Assembly: GCA_964559125.1 (NCBI GenBank)
Contig: CAZLGW010000025.1
Coordinates: 1 to 64,000 of the forward strand
Source: Ravibacter sp964559125
Lineage (GTDB): Bacteria > Bacteroidota > Bacteroidia > Cytophagales > Spirosomataceae
Length of the DNA: 64,000 bases
Direction of reading: 5' to 3'
This document shows, one piece after another, positions 53,287-62,512 of this stretch; the first letter of the stretch is position 1, and every line of letters begins with the position of its first letter. The notes below the pieces were generated by a model, which worked only from the letters and a program-made list of their open reading frames with translations, had not been told where the DNA came from and did no database searches. The position numbers and the translations under genes are program-made.

Positions 53287-53775
53287 ATGCCTGAAGTCTG
53301 GCTTAGGGGGGCTTTGCCCGGTATTCATCCGCTTTTGCAGCCGGTAGCGCATGCGCTGCTACAATCGAAGGAGGAGGTTGTGCGGTATACTACGGATTTT
53401 CCCGATCACCTTTTATGGATAAAGCCCGGCGGGGCGGCGTCTGCAGGATTTCATTTGCAGCATATCAAAGGAGTTCTCGACAGGCTGTTTACCTATGCCG
53501 AAGGAAATGCGCTGACGCCGGATCAGCTAAGCTACCTGGCGGCTGAAGGTGTTCCTGCTGACGATACCAGGGTTGGCAGTCTTGTTCAGGCAGTGGTCGA
53601 ACAGATAGACCGGTCGGTAGAAATCCTTAAAAATACGGATCCTGCCGTGCTGACGGAGGCCAGGAGCGTAGGACGCAAGGCACTACCCTCTACTGTTCTG
53701 GGCTTATTATTTCATGCCGCTGAACATACCCAACGGCATATCGGACAGCTATATGTGACGGTGAAGGTGGTGTAG
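53287..53775 (+). CDS. DinB-like four-helix-bundle protein
   Basis: 162 residues. The spacing of histidines (AGFHLQHIKGVLDRLF and LLFHAAEHTQRHIGQLY) matches the DinB/YfiT metal-binding four-helix bundle, whose members include thiol transferases and damage-induced proteins. It starts 3 bases after the stop of the ketoacyl-synthase-like gene, so the two are co-transcribed. Specific function not known. Confidence 0.75.
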   Translation: MPEVWLRGALPGIHPLLQPVAHALLQSKEEVVRYTTDFPDHLLWIKPGGAASAGFHLQHIKGVLDRLFTYAEGNALTPDQLSYLAAEGVPADDTRVGSLVQAVVEQIDRSVEILKNTDPAVLTEARSVGRKALPSTVLGLLFHAAEHTQRHIGQLYVTVKVV

Positions 53776-53788
53776 AAAAATCTGCAGC

Positions 53789-53816
53789 TTGGTATTTCCG
53801 GGAAATAATATATTTA
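53789..53816 (+). promoter_or_regulatory. Candidate promoter TTG-N17-TATATTTA
   Basis: TTG at 53789-53791 and TATATTTA at 53809-53816 fit the Bacteroidota -33/-7 pattern with one mismatch at the last -7 position. It lies 54 bases before the alanine dehydrogenase gene. Confidence 0.35.
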
Positions 53817-53869
53817 TTAAGTTGCGGTGGACGCGATGAGCGGTTTTACAATTTTATAACCAATAACCG

Positions 53870-54976
53870 ATGAAAGTAGGAATACCTAAAGAGCTCAAAA
53901 ACAACGAAAATCGCATAGCAATGACTCCTTCCGGGGTTATAGAACTCACCAGGCTCGGGCACCGGGTGTATATTCAGCAGGGCGCCGGGACCGGAAGCGG
54001 GTTTACTGATGAGGAATACCGCCAGGCCGGTGCAGGGATCCTGCCTGATACGAGGAGTGTCTATGAGACGGCCGATATGATCGTAAAGGTGAAGGAGCCT
54101 ATAGCCGAGGAATACGGCCTGATCAGGGAAGACCAGTTGTTGTTTACCTACTTTCATTTTGCATCCTCCGAAGCGCTTACACATGCCATGATCGGGAGCG
54201 GGGCCGTCTGCCTGGCTTACGAAACGGTGGAGAATCCCGACCGTTCGCTTCCCCTGCTTATCCCGATGAGCGAAGTCGCAGGGCGGATGTCCGTACAGGA
54301 GGGCGCCAAATATCTCGAACGTCCCTCCGGCGGGAAGGGCATCCTCCTCGGTGGTGTTGCCGGTGTAAAGCCTGCCAATGTGCTGATCCTGGGCGGAGGA
54401 GTAGTGGGCACCCAGGCCGCCCGGATGGCCGCCGGTCTGGGCGCCAATGTAACGATAATGGATATCAGCCTGCCCCGTCTGCGTTACCTGGAAGACATCA
54501 TGCCGGCTAACGTAGATACGGTTATGTCGTCGGAATACAATGTCAGGCAACTGATCGGGAATACGGATCTCATCATAGGAGGGGTGCTGATCCCGGGCGG
54601 GAAGGCTCCTGCCCTCATCACCCGCGATATGCTGAAGCTGATGAAGCCCGGTACCGTCATGGTCGACGTGGCCATTGACCAGGGCGGCTGCTTCGAAACC
54701 TCGCGGCCCACTACTCACGAAGACCCGGTGTTTGTGATCGACGACGTCGTGCATTATTGTGTTACCAACATGCCGGGGGCAGTACCTTTCACTTCGACCC
54801 TCGCGCTCACCAACGCCACCCTGCCGTACGTGCTGATGCTGGCCGATTTCGGCTGGGAAGAAGCCTGCCGCCGCAGCATCCCCCTTGCAAAAGGGCTGAA
54901 TATAGTGAAAGGGAAAGTAGTTTATAAAGAGGTTTCGGAGGCATGGGGGCTGGAGTATGAGGCGATTAGTTTTTAA
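53870..54976 (+). CDS. ald: Alanine dehydrogenase
   Basis: 368 residues, normal for Ald, which interconverts L-alanine and pyruvate plus ammonia with NAD(H). Landmarks: start MKVGIPKELKNNENRIAMTP, substrate Lys in VKVKEPIAEEY (about 74), catalytic His in YFHFASSEALT (about 95), NAD-binding GGGVVGTQAARMAAGLGANV (about 173-192), and the C-terminal DVAIDQGGCFETSRPTTH. The next gene begins 3 bases after its stop, but that CpsB-like gene belongs functionally to the polysaccharide locus. Confidence 0.96.
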   Translation: MKVGIPKELKNNENRIAMTPSGVIELTRLGHRVYIQQGAGTGSGFTDEEYRQAGAGILPDTRSVYETADMIVKVKEPIAEEYGLIREDQLLFTYFHFASSEALTHAMIGSGAVCLAYETVENPDRSLPLLIPMSEVAGRMSVQEGAKYLERPSGGKGILLGGVAGVKPANVLILGGGVVGTQAARMAAGLGANVTIMDISLPRLRYLEDIMPANVDTVMSSEYNVRQLIGNTDLIIGGVLIPGGKAPALITRDMLKLMKPGTVMVDVAIDQGGCFETSRPTTHEDPVFVIDDVVHYCVTNMPGAVPFTSTLALTNATLPYVLMLADFGWEEACRRSIPLAKGLNIVKGKVVYKEVSEAWGLEYEAISF

Positions 54977-54979
54977 ATA

Positions 54980-55714
54980 ATGCTTAATAAAATTTTCTCC
55001 TGGGGGCGGAAAAAAGCCGGAAGCGAAAGGATAATTTTCGACTTACATTCACACCTGATCCCGGGGATTGATGACGGAGCGCGGACGATGGCCGATTCGG
55101 TGGAGATGATCCGTCAGATGGCGGCGCAGGGGTTCACCCACCTGGTTACTACGCCGCATATCATGTGGGACAGCTACAAGAATACGCCGGAAGGTATCAG
55201 GAAGGGTCTTAGTGAGGTGCGGGAAGCCTGTCTCGAAAACGGGATTGACATCAGGCTTGATGCTGCTGCCGAGTATTTTATCGACGAACATTTCCTGGAG
55301 CTGCTGCGCGGGCGCGGTGAATTGCTGACTTTACCCGGCAACCGGCTCCTGGTAGAACTGCCTTATACCACCCCGTTGATGAATACTACCGAAACGCTGT
55401 TTTCTATCATCGGCTACGGCTACAGGCCGGTACTGGCCCACCCTGAGCGGTATTCCTATTTTCATGCCACCCCGGAAGTTTACCAGAGGCTGAAAGAGCA
55501 GGGTTGCGAGCTGCAGCTCAACGCGCTGTCTCTTACGGGGCAGTATGGCTCAGGGGTACAGAAAATCGCCCGCCGGCTGCTGAAGCAGCAATTGGTTACC
55601 TTCATCGGCAGCGATGCGCACGATCTCCGTCATGTAAGAGCGTTGTCAAAAGCCCTGGAATTGCAGGCCGTCCGGGATTATGTTTTCTTAAACAATGAAA
55701 TTTGTCCGGACTGA
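54980..55714 (+). CDS. CpsB/CapC-type PHP-domain tyrosine phosphatase
   Basis: 244 residues with the metal motifs of the PHP family: FDLHSHLIPGIDDG, TTPHI, AHPERYSYF and GSDAHDLRH. In capsule loci these manganese-dependent phosphatases dephosphorylate the Wzc-like tyrosine kinase and tune chain length. The kinase gene is 1.1 kb downstream (56842), consistent with that role. It starts with ATG 3 bases after ald. Confidence 0.93.
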   Translation: MLNKIFSWGRKKAGSERIIFDLHSHLIPGIDDGARTMADSVEMIRQMAAQGFTHLVTTPHIMWDSYKNTPEGIRKGLSEVREACLENGIDIRLDAAAEYFIDEHFLELLRGRGELLTLPGNRLLVELPYTTPLMNTTETLFSIIGYGYRPVLAHPERYSYFHATPEVYQRLKEQGCELQLNALSLTGQYGSGVQKIARRLLKQQLVTFIGSDAHDLRHVRALSKALELQAVRDYVFLNNEICPD

Positions 55715-55741
55715 CCACAGGGAAAATCGCATTAAATCTAT

Positions 55742-55749
55742 TATGTTTG
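55742..55749 (+). promoter_or_regulatory. Candidate -7 box TATGTTTG
   Basis: Perfect TAnnTTTG match in the 279-base gap before the wza-like gene, about 245 bases from its start. No matching -33 TTG. It could mark the promoter of the capsule operon with a long leader. I see no other clear element in this gap. Confidence 0.3.
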
Positions 55750-55993
55750 CGCCATTGTTTTGGATCGAATATTGGCGACTTTGTTTGTAGCGGATGTTTT
55801 AGATGGTTTTAATAGTCACCATTTGTGTTCGAAAAATTTCTACAAACTAAAGTGTGAACGGCAAGGTCCGATCGTCAGGTATCATCCATTTACGACTTTT
55901 TTATAACTTTACTTGTTTTTTGCAAAGCCGGGTCCCGGGTTTCCCGCGCCGGAAGATCAGGAGCTTTGTCACTACATCCACTAAATTACTCGC

Positions 55994-56812
55994 ATGAAAA
56001 ACAGATTTTGGAGGCATTTCAGGGTTTTCCTGACCACGTTACCGGCATTGCTGGTTTATTCCGTACTATTTACTTCATGTCTTTCCCAGAAGGAGGTCAC
56101 CTATTTCCAGGAATCGGAGGATAATCCGAAGCGGGGTATCGGCCTGCAGGCTTATGTGCCGTTGATCGAATCTGGTGACATACTTTCGGTGGTGGTGGGG
56201 AGTCTTAACGCGGAAGCCAATGAGATTTTTAATGTGAGGAATATGGCTACGGCCTTACATTTGAATTATGCCCAAACTGGCACTGGCGGAGGACGTGCTC
56301 AGCCCGTAGGGTACCTGGTAGACGAGGAGGGTAATATCGAGGTACCGCTCATTGGGAAGGTGAAGATAGACGGTATGACTACCGAGTTGGCGGCCCAGCA
56401 TATACGGACATTGTTAAATAAATATCTCAAAGAACCATCGGTAGCGGTACGGGTGGTGAGCTTTAAAATTTCTGTGCTGGGTGAAGTAAAAAATCCTTCG
56501 ATTTTTATAGTACCGGAAGAGAAAATTACGTTGCCTCAAGCTTTGAGCTTAGCGGGCGATCTGACTATCTATGGCCGTCGCGACAATGTGATGGTGATCC
56601 GGGAAGAAAATGGGGTGCGGACCTACGGTAGAATCAATCTCACCTCTCGCGAGGTATTTGATTCTCCTTATTATTACCTACGCAAAAACGACCAGATCTA
56701 CGTGGAGCCAACCAAGGCTAAAGTCACTAGCTCCGACCGTACTTTGCAGATTCTGCCGCTCGTATTGAGCAGCATTTCAGTTATAGCTGTAGTCCTGACC
56801 CGCATTTTCTAG
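55994..56812 (+). CDS. wza: Polysaccharide export outer-membrane lipoprotein (Wza-like)
   Basis: 272 residues with a lipoprotein signal (LPALLVYSVLFTSC, Cys29). A poly-export domain follows (SGDILSVVV, YLVDEEGNIEVPLIGKVKIDGMT, about 60-160), then an SLBB-type repeat (SFKISVLGEVKNPSIFIVPEEKITLPQALSLAGD). The C-terminus is a hydrophobic helix (LQILPLVLSSISVIAVVLTRIF), as in Wza where eight such helices form the outer-membrane pore. The kinase gene follows 29 bases later. Confidence 0.93.
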   Translation: MKNRFWRHFRVFLTTLPALLVYSVLFTSCLSQKEVTYFQESEDNPKRGIGLQAYVPLIESGDILSVVVGSLNAEANEIFNVRNMATALHLNYAQTGTGGGRAQPVGYLVDEEGNIEVPLIGKVKIDGMTTELAAQHIRTLLNKYLKEPSVAVRVVSFKISVLGEVKNPSIFIVPEEKITLPQALSLAGDLTIYGRRDNVMVIREENGVRTYGRINLTSREVFDSPYYYLRKNDQIYVEPTKAKVTSSDRTLQILPLVLSSISVIAVVLTRIF

Positions 56813-56841
56813 CAAGCAGCATCATCCATATCATCTCCGTT

Positions 56842-59250
56842 ATGAACATCAACGAATTAAATGGCTTGGAAGAGCGTAATTCTACTGAAGAAGAATTTAA
56901 TCTGGGGGAATACCTTCAGCGTTACCTGCGCTATTGGTATCTTTTTCCTTTTTTCCTGGCGCTGACTGCTATTGCTGCCTGGTATTACTTCCAGGTCACG
57001 CAGCCGGTTTATAAAAGTACTACTTCGCTTTTGATCAAGGATGAAAAAAAGGGAGTACGGGCCGGGGCGGATGATATACTTGCCGAGATGGGTAGTTTCT
57101 CGGGCAACAAGCTCGTGGAGAATGAGATCGAGATCCTGCGCTCCCTCAACCTGATGGAGCAGGTGGTCAGGGACTTAAAGCTGGAAATAAGCTATACCAT
57201 GTCCAGCGGTCTGAAGACGATAGATCTTTATAAAAAGAGCCCGGTTCGGGTGGTGGCCGAGGTAGTCAACGAGCAAGCCTATCAGAACCCCATGGAAATC
57301 GAGCAGGTAGATGGGGATTTGTATACGATCCCGCAGGACGATGAGCTGCGGGAATATGGTAAGCTTTATTATACCGATTGGGGTGCTCTCCGGGTGTTCC
57401 GCGATAGTACGGGTGACGCAGCTGTTACAGAGGTAGAAGTACATTTTCATAAGCCCGCAAGCCTGGTGGAACGGATGGTGAAAAACCTATCCGTGGCTCA
57501 GCCTAATAAAAGCAGCACAGTGCTGGAGCTCAATTTCGAGGATACATCCGTGCAGCGTGGTATCGATGTACTCAACAAGTTGCTCGACGTGTATGTCGGC
57601 TCATCCATTACCGATAAGAATACCGAAGCCAGTAATACCCTGGCCTTTATCGAGGAGCGGCTGGCGCTTATTACCGACGAGTTGGGGGACGTAGAAAAGG
57701 ACGTAGAAGTCTACAAAAGCCAGCAAGGGCTTACCGATGTCAGCGCCGAGTCCCAGCTTTTCCTGGAAAACATTAAGGAAAATGATTCGAAGCTCAATGA
57801 AGTCAACACTCAGATCAGAGTGCTGGAGGGAGTAGAGAATTACATCAACCGCAGCGGCGATGGCGCCGTAGCGCCTGCCACCTACATGATAAGCGACCCA
57901 GTCCTGGTCTCGTTGCTCAACAAGTACACGGAGCTTAACCTGCAGAGAGAAAAATACGCCCGCACCCTGCAGCCTGATAACCCCATTATGGAGACGGTCA
58001 CAACCCAGATGGCCCAGACCCGGCAGTCTATCAGAGAAAACCTTCAAAACCTTCGCCGGGGCCTCGATCTTACCCGCCAGAACCTGGAAGGGATCAATGC
58101 CCGTTTCTCGGCCGGCCTGCGCAGCCTCCCCCAGAAGGAGCGGGAATATGTGGGTATCAAGCGCCAGCAGACCATTAAGGAGAATCTTTATCTCTATCTT
58201 CTCCAAAAACGAGAGGAGACGGCTCTCGCTTACGCATCGACGGTAACCGATAGCCGGCTCGTGGATGCGCCTCGGGGAAGTTATATCCCCGTAAAGCCCA
58301 AGAAAGCGATCATAGCCCTTGGGACTTTGCTGGCAGGGTTGGCTATCCCGGTTTTGCTCATCAATCTGCTTATGATGCTCAATAATACTGTCCAGAGCCG
58401 CGATGAGGTAGAGCGTTTGAGCGGTGCGCCGGTAATAGGTGAGATAGGCAGGATGAAGCAGGCGACCCAGTCCGGAAACGGTGATGTGGTTATCAAAATG
58501 ACCAGTCGCTCGGCAGTGGCCGAACAATTCCGGGCGTTGCGTACCAACCTGCAGTACCTGGGCGATGGCTCGGGTAAGGTGCTCATGTTTACCAGCTCTA
58601 TCGGGGGAGAGGGAAAGAGCTTTGTAAGCATCAACCTGGCGGCCAGCCTGGCTTATTCCGATAAAAAGGTGCTGCTGGTCGGCGGGGATCTGCGCAAGCC
58701 CACCCTGCATACCAACCTGAAGATGCAGAATGACAGGGGGCTTACCAACTACCTGATCACAAAAGGCGACGCATCCAATCTCATTAAGCCTTCTGGAGTA
58801 CATGAGTTGTTTGAAGTGCTGCTGTCAGGCCCGATACCACCCAATCCGTCGGAGCTATTGAACAATGGTCGCCTCCCGGTTCTTATCAAGGAATTGCGCG
58901 ATCAGTACGACTATATATTGATCGACTCTCCTCCTTACGGGCTGGTAACCGATGCCTCGCTTATCGGTGAGTATGTGGATGCCACGCTTTATCTCGTGCG
59001 CCATAACTACACGCTACGCGATCATATGAAAAATATACGTTCGCTTATCCGCCAGAAACGCTTCAAGAACTTGTCAGTAGTATTTAATGCGGTCAATTAT
59101 GGTGTGGGGTATGGCTATGGCTATGGTTACGGCTACGGTGGGTATGGCTACGGCTATTATTCCGAAGACAAAGAATCTAAGCCCAGTTCCATACTTGATC
59201 AACTGACCAAGAAAGGAAAGGAGCTTTCTGCGAAAATCAGGCAAGGGTGA
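56842..59250 (+). CDS. wzc: Wzc-like polysaccharide co-polymerase / tyrosine autokinase
   Basis: 802 residues. Wzz domain with a first membrane helix (WYLFPFFLALTAIAAWYYF, about 33-51), long periplasmic coiled-coil region (about 260-430), second helix (AIIALGTLLAGLAIPVLLINLL, about 490-512), and a cytoplasmic BY-kinase: Walker A SSIGGEGKSFVS (about 590), Walker A' LVGGDLRKP, Walker B YILIDSPP. The C-terminal tail is a striking run of alternating Tyr and Gly (about 752-774, some ten Tyr) that provides the autophosphorylation cluster. It controls length and export of the capsule or exopolysaccharide with Wza and the CpsB-like phosphatase. Confidence 0.94.
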   Translation: MNINELNGLEERNSTEEEFNLGEYLQRYLRYWYLFPFFLALTAIAAWYYFQVTQPVYKSTTSLLIKDEKKGVRAGADDILAEMGSFSGNKLVENEIEILRSLNLMEQVVRDLKLEISYTMSSGLKTIDLYKKSPVRVVAEVVNEQAYQNPMEIEQVDGDLYTIPQDDELREYGKLYYTDWGALRVFRDSTGDAAVTEVEVHFHKPASLVERMVKNLSVAQPNKSSTVLELNFEDTSVQRGIDVLNKLLDVYVGSSITDKNTEASNTLAFIEERLALITDELGDVEKDVEVYKSQQGLTDVSAESQLFLENIKENDSKLNEVNTQIRVLEGVENYINRSGDGAVAPATYMISDPVLVSLLNKYTELNLQREKYARTLQPDNPIMETVTTQMAQTRQSIRENLQNLRRGLDLTRQNLEGINARFSAGLRSLPQKEREYVGIKRQQTIKENLYLYLLQKREETALAYASTVTDSRLVDAPRGSYIPVKPKKAIIALGTLLAGLAIPVLLINLLMMLNNTVQSRDEVERLSGAPVIGEIGRMKQATQSGNGDVVIKMTSRSAVAEQFRALRTNLQYLGDGSGKVLMFTSSIGGEGKSFVSINLAASLAYSDKKVLLVGGDLRKPTLHTNLKMQNDRGLTNYLITKGDASNLIKPSGVHELFEVLLSGPIPPNPSELLNNGRLPVLIKELRDQYDYILIDSPPYGLVTDASLIGEYVDATLYLVRHNYTLRDHMKNIRSLIRQKRFKNLSVVFNAVNYGVGYGYGYGYGYGGYGYGYYSEDKESKPSSILDQLTKKGKELSAKIRQG

Positions 59251-59275
59251 AGAAGAGAGTTGATTAGGGCGGTCT

Positions 59276-59290
59276 CTGAGCGTAGTCGAA
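59276..59290. repeat. CTGAGCGTAGTCGAA dispersed repeat, copy 1
   Basis: CTGAGCGTAGTCGAA, the core of a short quasi-palindromic repeat common in Bacteroidota intergenic DNA. A second, longer copy lies at 59580-59597. Confidence 0.6.
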
Positions 59291-59504
59291 AGGAGCGGTT
59301 GAGAATCAGAGTATTAAGAAAAATATTAAAAAAAGAGGAGTAGCGAGTGTTACGATCGGAAAGGAAGGGAGTATTAAAATAGAATCTATTCTATCTCAAC
59401 GATTGTGAAAATTACGAAAGAACACTGCATCCCTCGGGTATATATCCCACTGGTTCGGCTTACATGGGTAGGCTCGGATAGAGATTTGAGAGGGACAGCG
59501 CTAT

Positions 59505-59530
59505 GACTCCCAGGTCCGGAGAGTTTTTTT
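59505..59530 (+). terminator. Weak intrinsic terminator/attenuator candidate
   Basis: GACTCCC and GGAGAGT can pair imperfectly and are followed directly by seven T (59524-59530). It lies 163 bases before the NusG-like gene, where an antiterminator of this family might act. The stem is short, so support is modest. Confidence 0.3.
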
Positions 59531-59579
59531 ATTCGTTTTTGTTGTAAGGAATACGCTTTCTATTGAGAGAGGGTGATCC

Positions 59580-59597
59580 CTGAGCGTAGTCGAAGGG
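59580..59597. repeat. CTGAGCGTAGTCGAAGGG dispersed repeat, copy 2
   Basis: Complete form of the repeat at 59276; with the two preceding bases it begins CCCTGAG and ends AAGGG, so its ends are inverted copies. Confidence 0.6.
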
Positions 59598-59692
59598 TGA
59601 GTGGGAGATAAACTCTGGGTATTTTGCCCGCTAGGTCCGGAAATGGGACTGAAAGGGCGGAGCTGCAGAAAGACAAGTGAAAGATATCGGCC

Positions 59693-60211
59693 ATGATAAC
59701 CAGAAATCCTGATACATCCTCCCTTCTCAACTGGTTTGTCCTCTACACCAAATCTCGCAGCGAAAAAAAAGTAGCAGATGGTTTGAGGCAAAAGGGTCTT
59801 GAGGTATACTGTCCGATGCGGATGACGAAGCGGAAGTGGTCTGACCGGTACAAGTGGGTAGAAGAGCCGCTGTTTCGGTCATATTGCTTTGTCAGGCTTG
59901 CAGATAAGGACCGTAGTGAGGTTTTTGGAGTACCCGGAGTAGTGCGCTATCTCTTCTGGCTTGGTAAACCGGCAGTAATAAGAAATGAGGAAATAGAAAG
60001 CCTGCGGGAGATGCTAGGCAGCTTCGACCACCATCAGATAGCCCTCCGTGAATTCGATGTCCATGACCGGGTCAAAGTGAAGGGGGGTGCCTTTGATACG
60101 CATGAAGGAGAAATCGTGGAAAAGCGTGGCAGCAAGCTCCGGGTTTTGATGGAAGTCCTGCGGGTGATGGTATATGTGGATCTTAAATCGGTGAATGTAG
60201 AGAAGGTGTGA
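59693..60211 (+). CDS. NusG-like (UpxY/RfaH-type) transcription antiterminator
   Basis: 172 residues. N-terminal NusG (NGN) domain: NWFVLYTKSRSEKKVADGL, CPMRMTKRKWSDR, PLFRSYCFVRL, VPGVVRYLFWLGKPAVI. C-terminal KOW domain: DRVKVKGGAFDTHEGEIVEKRGSKLRVLMEVL. Members encoded first in Bacteroidota capsule loci prevent premature termination within their own long operon. It starts the biosynthetic gene run; the UDP-sugar dehydrogenase gene follows 49 bases later. Confidence 0.92.
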   Translation: MITRNPDTSSLLNWFVLYTKSRSEKKVADGLRQKGLEVYCPMRMTKRKWSDRYKWVEEPLFRSYCFVRLADKDRSEVFGVPGVVRYLFWLGKPAVIRNEEIESLREMLGSFDHHQIALREFDVHDRVKVKGGAFDTHEGEIVEKRGSKLRVLMEVLRVMVYVDLKSVNVEKV

Positions 60212-60260
60212 TTAAGAAATAACCAACTTTATAAATATTGTATCAACGTAAATTAAGTAA

Positions 60261-61547
60261 ATGAATAATTCCGGGATAGCAATTATTGGCCTCGGGTATG
60301 TAGGCCTGCCTTTAGCGGTAGAATTTGCAAAAAAATACCCGGTAACGGGCTTTGATATAAACGAGTCGCGGGTAGCAGAGCTGAAAAAGGGACACGACCG
60401 TACTTTGGAAGTAAGTGATGAGGCGTTAAAGGCAGTGTTGACGGAAGAAGAAGCGGGGACCCGAGGGCTTCTCTTTTCAAGCGATCTTGAGAGTATCGGC
60501 GGCGCCAACTATTATATTATCACCGTCCCCACGCCGGTAGATAAATACAATCGCCCTGATCTTACACCTCTTTATAAGGCCAGCGAGACTGTGGGCAAAG
60601 TATTGAAACCTGGCGATATAGTGGTATATGAATCCACGGTATACCCCGGGGTGACCGAGGAAGAATGCGTACCTGTGTTGGAGCGGGTATCCGGGTTGCG
60701 GTATAATGTAGACTTTTTTGCAGGTTATTCCCCGGAGCGGATCAACCCGGGGGATAAGGAGCATACGGTAGCCAAAATATTGAAGATAACCTCTGGCTCC
60801 AATGAAACTACCGCAGAGAAAGTAGACAGCCTGTACCGCTCCGTCATCACGGCGGGCACGCACAAAGCGGCGAGTATCAGAGTCGCGGAAGCGGCCAAAG
60901 TAATTGAAAATGCCCAGCGAGACATTAACATTGCTTTCGTGAATGAGCTTGCGAAAATTTTCAATCGTCTCGGGATTGATACTGACGATGTACTGCAGGC
61001 TGCGGGTACTAAATGGAATTTCCTGAAATTCAAGCCTGGCCTCGTGGGAGGACATTGTATAGGAGTCGACCCCTATTACCTGGCGCAGAAAGCGCAGGAA
61101 GCAGGCTATCATCCCGAGATCATACTGGCTGGCCGCCGGCTCAACGACGGCATGGGCGAATATGTAGCACACGAGGTAGTACGGCTGATGGTTAAGAAAG
61201 ATATTCCTGTTAAAAATGCGAATATTCTGGTGTTGGGGATCACCTTCAAAGAAAATTGCCCAGATGTACGCAATACCAAAATAGTCGATATCCTAGCGAC
61301 GCTGAAGGGCTATAATACCCGTATTACCATATACGATCCGTGGGCATCTCCGGTTGAAGTGAAGAATGAATATGGTTGGGATTGTGTTAACCAACTCCTG
61401 GAAGTGAGCGATTTCGATGCCGTTATTTTAGGGGTTGCCCATAAAGAATTCGAAACCCTGGACTTGGCCGGTCTTTGTAGAGAAAATAGGGTGATATATG
61501 ATGTGAAAGGTATTTTGCCAAGAGAGATAGTAGATGCAAGACTATAA
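60261..61547 (+). CDS. UDP-N-acetylhexosamine 6-dehydrogenase (WbpO/TviB-like)
   Basis: 428 residues. Oxidises the C6 hydroxyl of a UDP-N-acetylhexosamine to the uronic acid with two NAD+. Landmarks: Rossmann motif GLGYVGLPLAVEFAKKYP (about 8-25), TVPTPVDKYNRPDL, PERINPGDKEH, catalytic Cys in GGHCIGVDPYYLAQKA (about 259), and C-terminal TFKENCPDVRNTKI. The PERINPGD version and length match the WbpO/TviB group acting on GalNAc/GlcNAc sugars better than UDP-glucose dehydrogenase. The epimerase gene follows with a 2-base gap. Confidence 0.92.
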   Translation: MNNSGIAIIGLGYVGLPLAVEFAKKYPVTGFDINESRVAELKKGHDRTLEVSDEALKAVLTEEEAGTRGLLFSSDLESIGGANYYIITVPTPVDKYNRPDLTPLYKASETVGKVLKPGDIVVYESTVYPGVTEEECVPVLERVSGLRYNVDFFAGYSPERINPGDKEHTVAKILKITSGSNETTAEKVDSLYRSVITAGTHKAASIRVAEAAKVIENAQRDINIAFVNELAKIFNRLGIDTDDVLQAAGTKWNFLKFKPGLVGGHCIGVDPYYLAQKAQEAGYHPEIILAGRRLNDGMGEYVAHEVVRLMVKKDIPVKNANILVLGITFKENCPDVRNTKIVDILATLKGYNTRITIYDPWASPVEVKNEYGWDCVNQLLEVSDFDAVILGVAHKEFETLDLAGLCRENRVIYDVKGILPREIVDARL

Positions 61548-61549
61548 AA

Positions 61550-62512
61550 ATGAAAAAAATTCTTATTACCGGGGGAGCCGGCTTCATTGGTTCCAATCTC
61601 ACCGAATACTTTTTAAATAAAGAATACCAGGTAACCGTACTGGATAATTTTGCCACCGGTCACCGCCACAACATCGTCCAGCACGAGAACAACCCCGTTT
61701 TTTCCCTGATAGAAGGTGATATCAGGAACCTGAAAGATTGTCGGAAAGCAGTGGAAGGTGTCGATTATGTACTTCATCAGGCAGCCTTGGGGTCGGTACC
61801 TCGCTCCATCAAAGACCCTATAACGACAAATGAGGTAAATGTTTCGGGTTTTCTGAATATGTTGGTAGCTGCTCGTGACGAGGGAGTGAAGAGGTTTGTG
61901 TATGCAGCTTCCTCTTCTACTTATGGTGACTCGGAAAGTCTGCCTAAGGTAGAGGATAAAATAGGACAGCCTCTTTCTCCGTATGCTATCACCAAATATG
62001 TAAATGAGCTGTATGCAGAGATTTTTTCTAAAACATATGGAATAGAGACGATCGGTTTACGATATTTTAATGTGTTTGGAAGAAGACAGGACCCCAATGG
62101 GGCCTACGCAGCAGTGATCCCGAAGTTTGTGATGCAGTTAATGAAGCATGAAAGTCCGGTGATTAATGGTAATGGTAATTATTCAAGGGATTTTACGTAT
62201 ATAGATAATGTAGTTCAGATGAATGAGTTGGCACTGCTTACTAAAAATCAAGAAGCCCTAAATACAGTTTATAATACGGCCGTAGGCGACCGTACAACCC
62301 TGAACCAACTGGTAGATTATCTAAAAGAGTTTCTATCAGCTTACGACTTGGAGATTGCAAAGGTAAAAATCATATGTGGATCCCATAGACAAGGAGATAT
62401 TCTTCATTCTCTAGCTTCTGTGGAGAAGGCAAAAAGATTATTAGGATATGAACCGAGTCACACGGTTCGCGAAGGGTTGGAGGAGACAGTCAGGTGGTAT
62501 TTTAAAAGATGA
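61550..62512 (+). CDS. UDP-N-acetylglucosamine 4-epimerase-like (WbpP/TviC-like)
   Basis: 320 residues of the extended short-chain dehydrogenase family. NAD-binding GGAGFIGSNLTEYF (about 7-20), catalytic Ser/Thr region YAASSSTYGDS, YAITK catalytic Tyr-Lys (about 147-151), and RYFNVFGRRQDPNGAYAAVIP typical of UDP-GlcNAc/GalNAc 4-epimerases such as WbpP. With the dehydrogenase upstream it would supply a UDP-N-acetylgalactosaminuronic or glucosaminuronic acid building block. It is shorter than WbpP (about 340) but complete. Toward its end the base composition begins to fall to the AT-rich level of the next gene. Confidence 0.92.
   Translation: MKKILITGGAGFIGSNLTEYFLNKEYQVTVLDNFATGHRHNIVQHENNPVFSLIEGDIRNLKDCRKAVEGVDYVLHQAALGSVPRSIKDPITTNEVNVSGFLNMLVAARDEGVKRFVYAASSSTYGDSESLPKVEDKIGQPLSPYAITKYVNELYAEIFSKTYGIETIGLRYFNVFGRRQDPNGAYAAVIPKFVMQLMKHESPVINGNGNYSRDFTYIDNVVQMNELALLTKNQEALNTVYNTAVGDRTTLNQLVDYLKEFLSAYDLEIAKVKIICGSHRQGDILHSLASVEKAKRLLGYEPSHTVREGLEETVRWYFKR

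Larger units (their letters stand above)
59251..59692. other. 442-base non-coding leader between wzc and the NusG-like gene
   Basis: No convincing gene. It contains two copies of a CTGAGCGTAGTCGAA repeat (59276-59290 and 59580-59597) and a T-run hairpin candidate (59505-59530). NusG-like capsule regulators of Bacteroidota act on the leader of their own operon, so this long leader is a plausible site of transcription attenuation; that is inference. Confidence 0.6.

Noticed and set aside
57601..58803. A 400-codon open frame antisense to wzc
   Set aside because: Covers the coiled-coil and kinase region of wzc in the opposite strand; no signal, motif or operon context.
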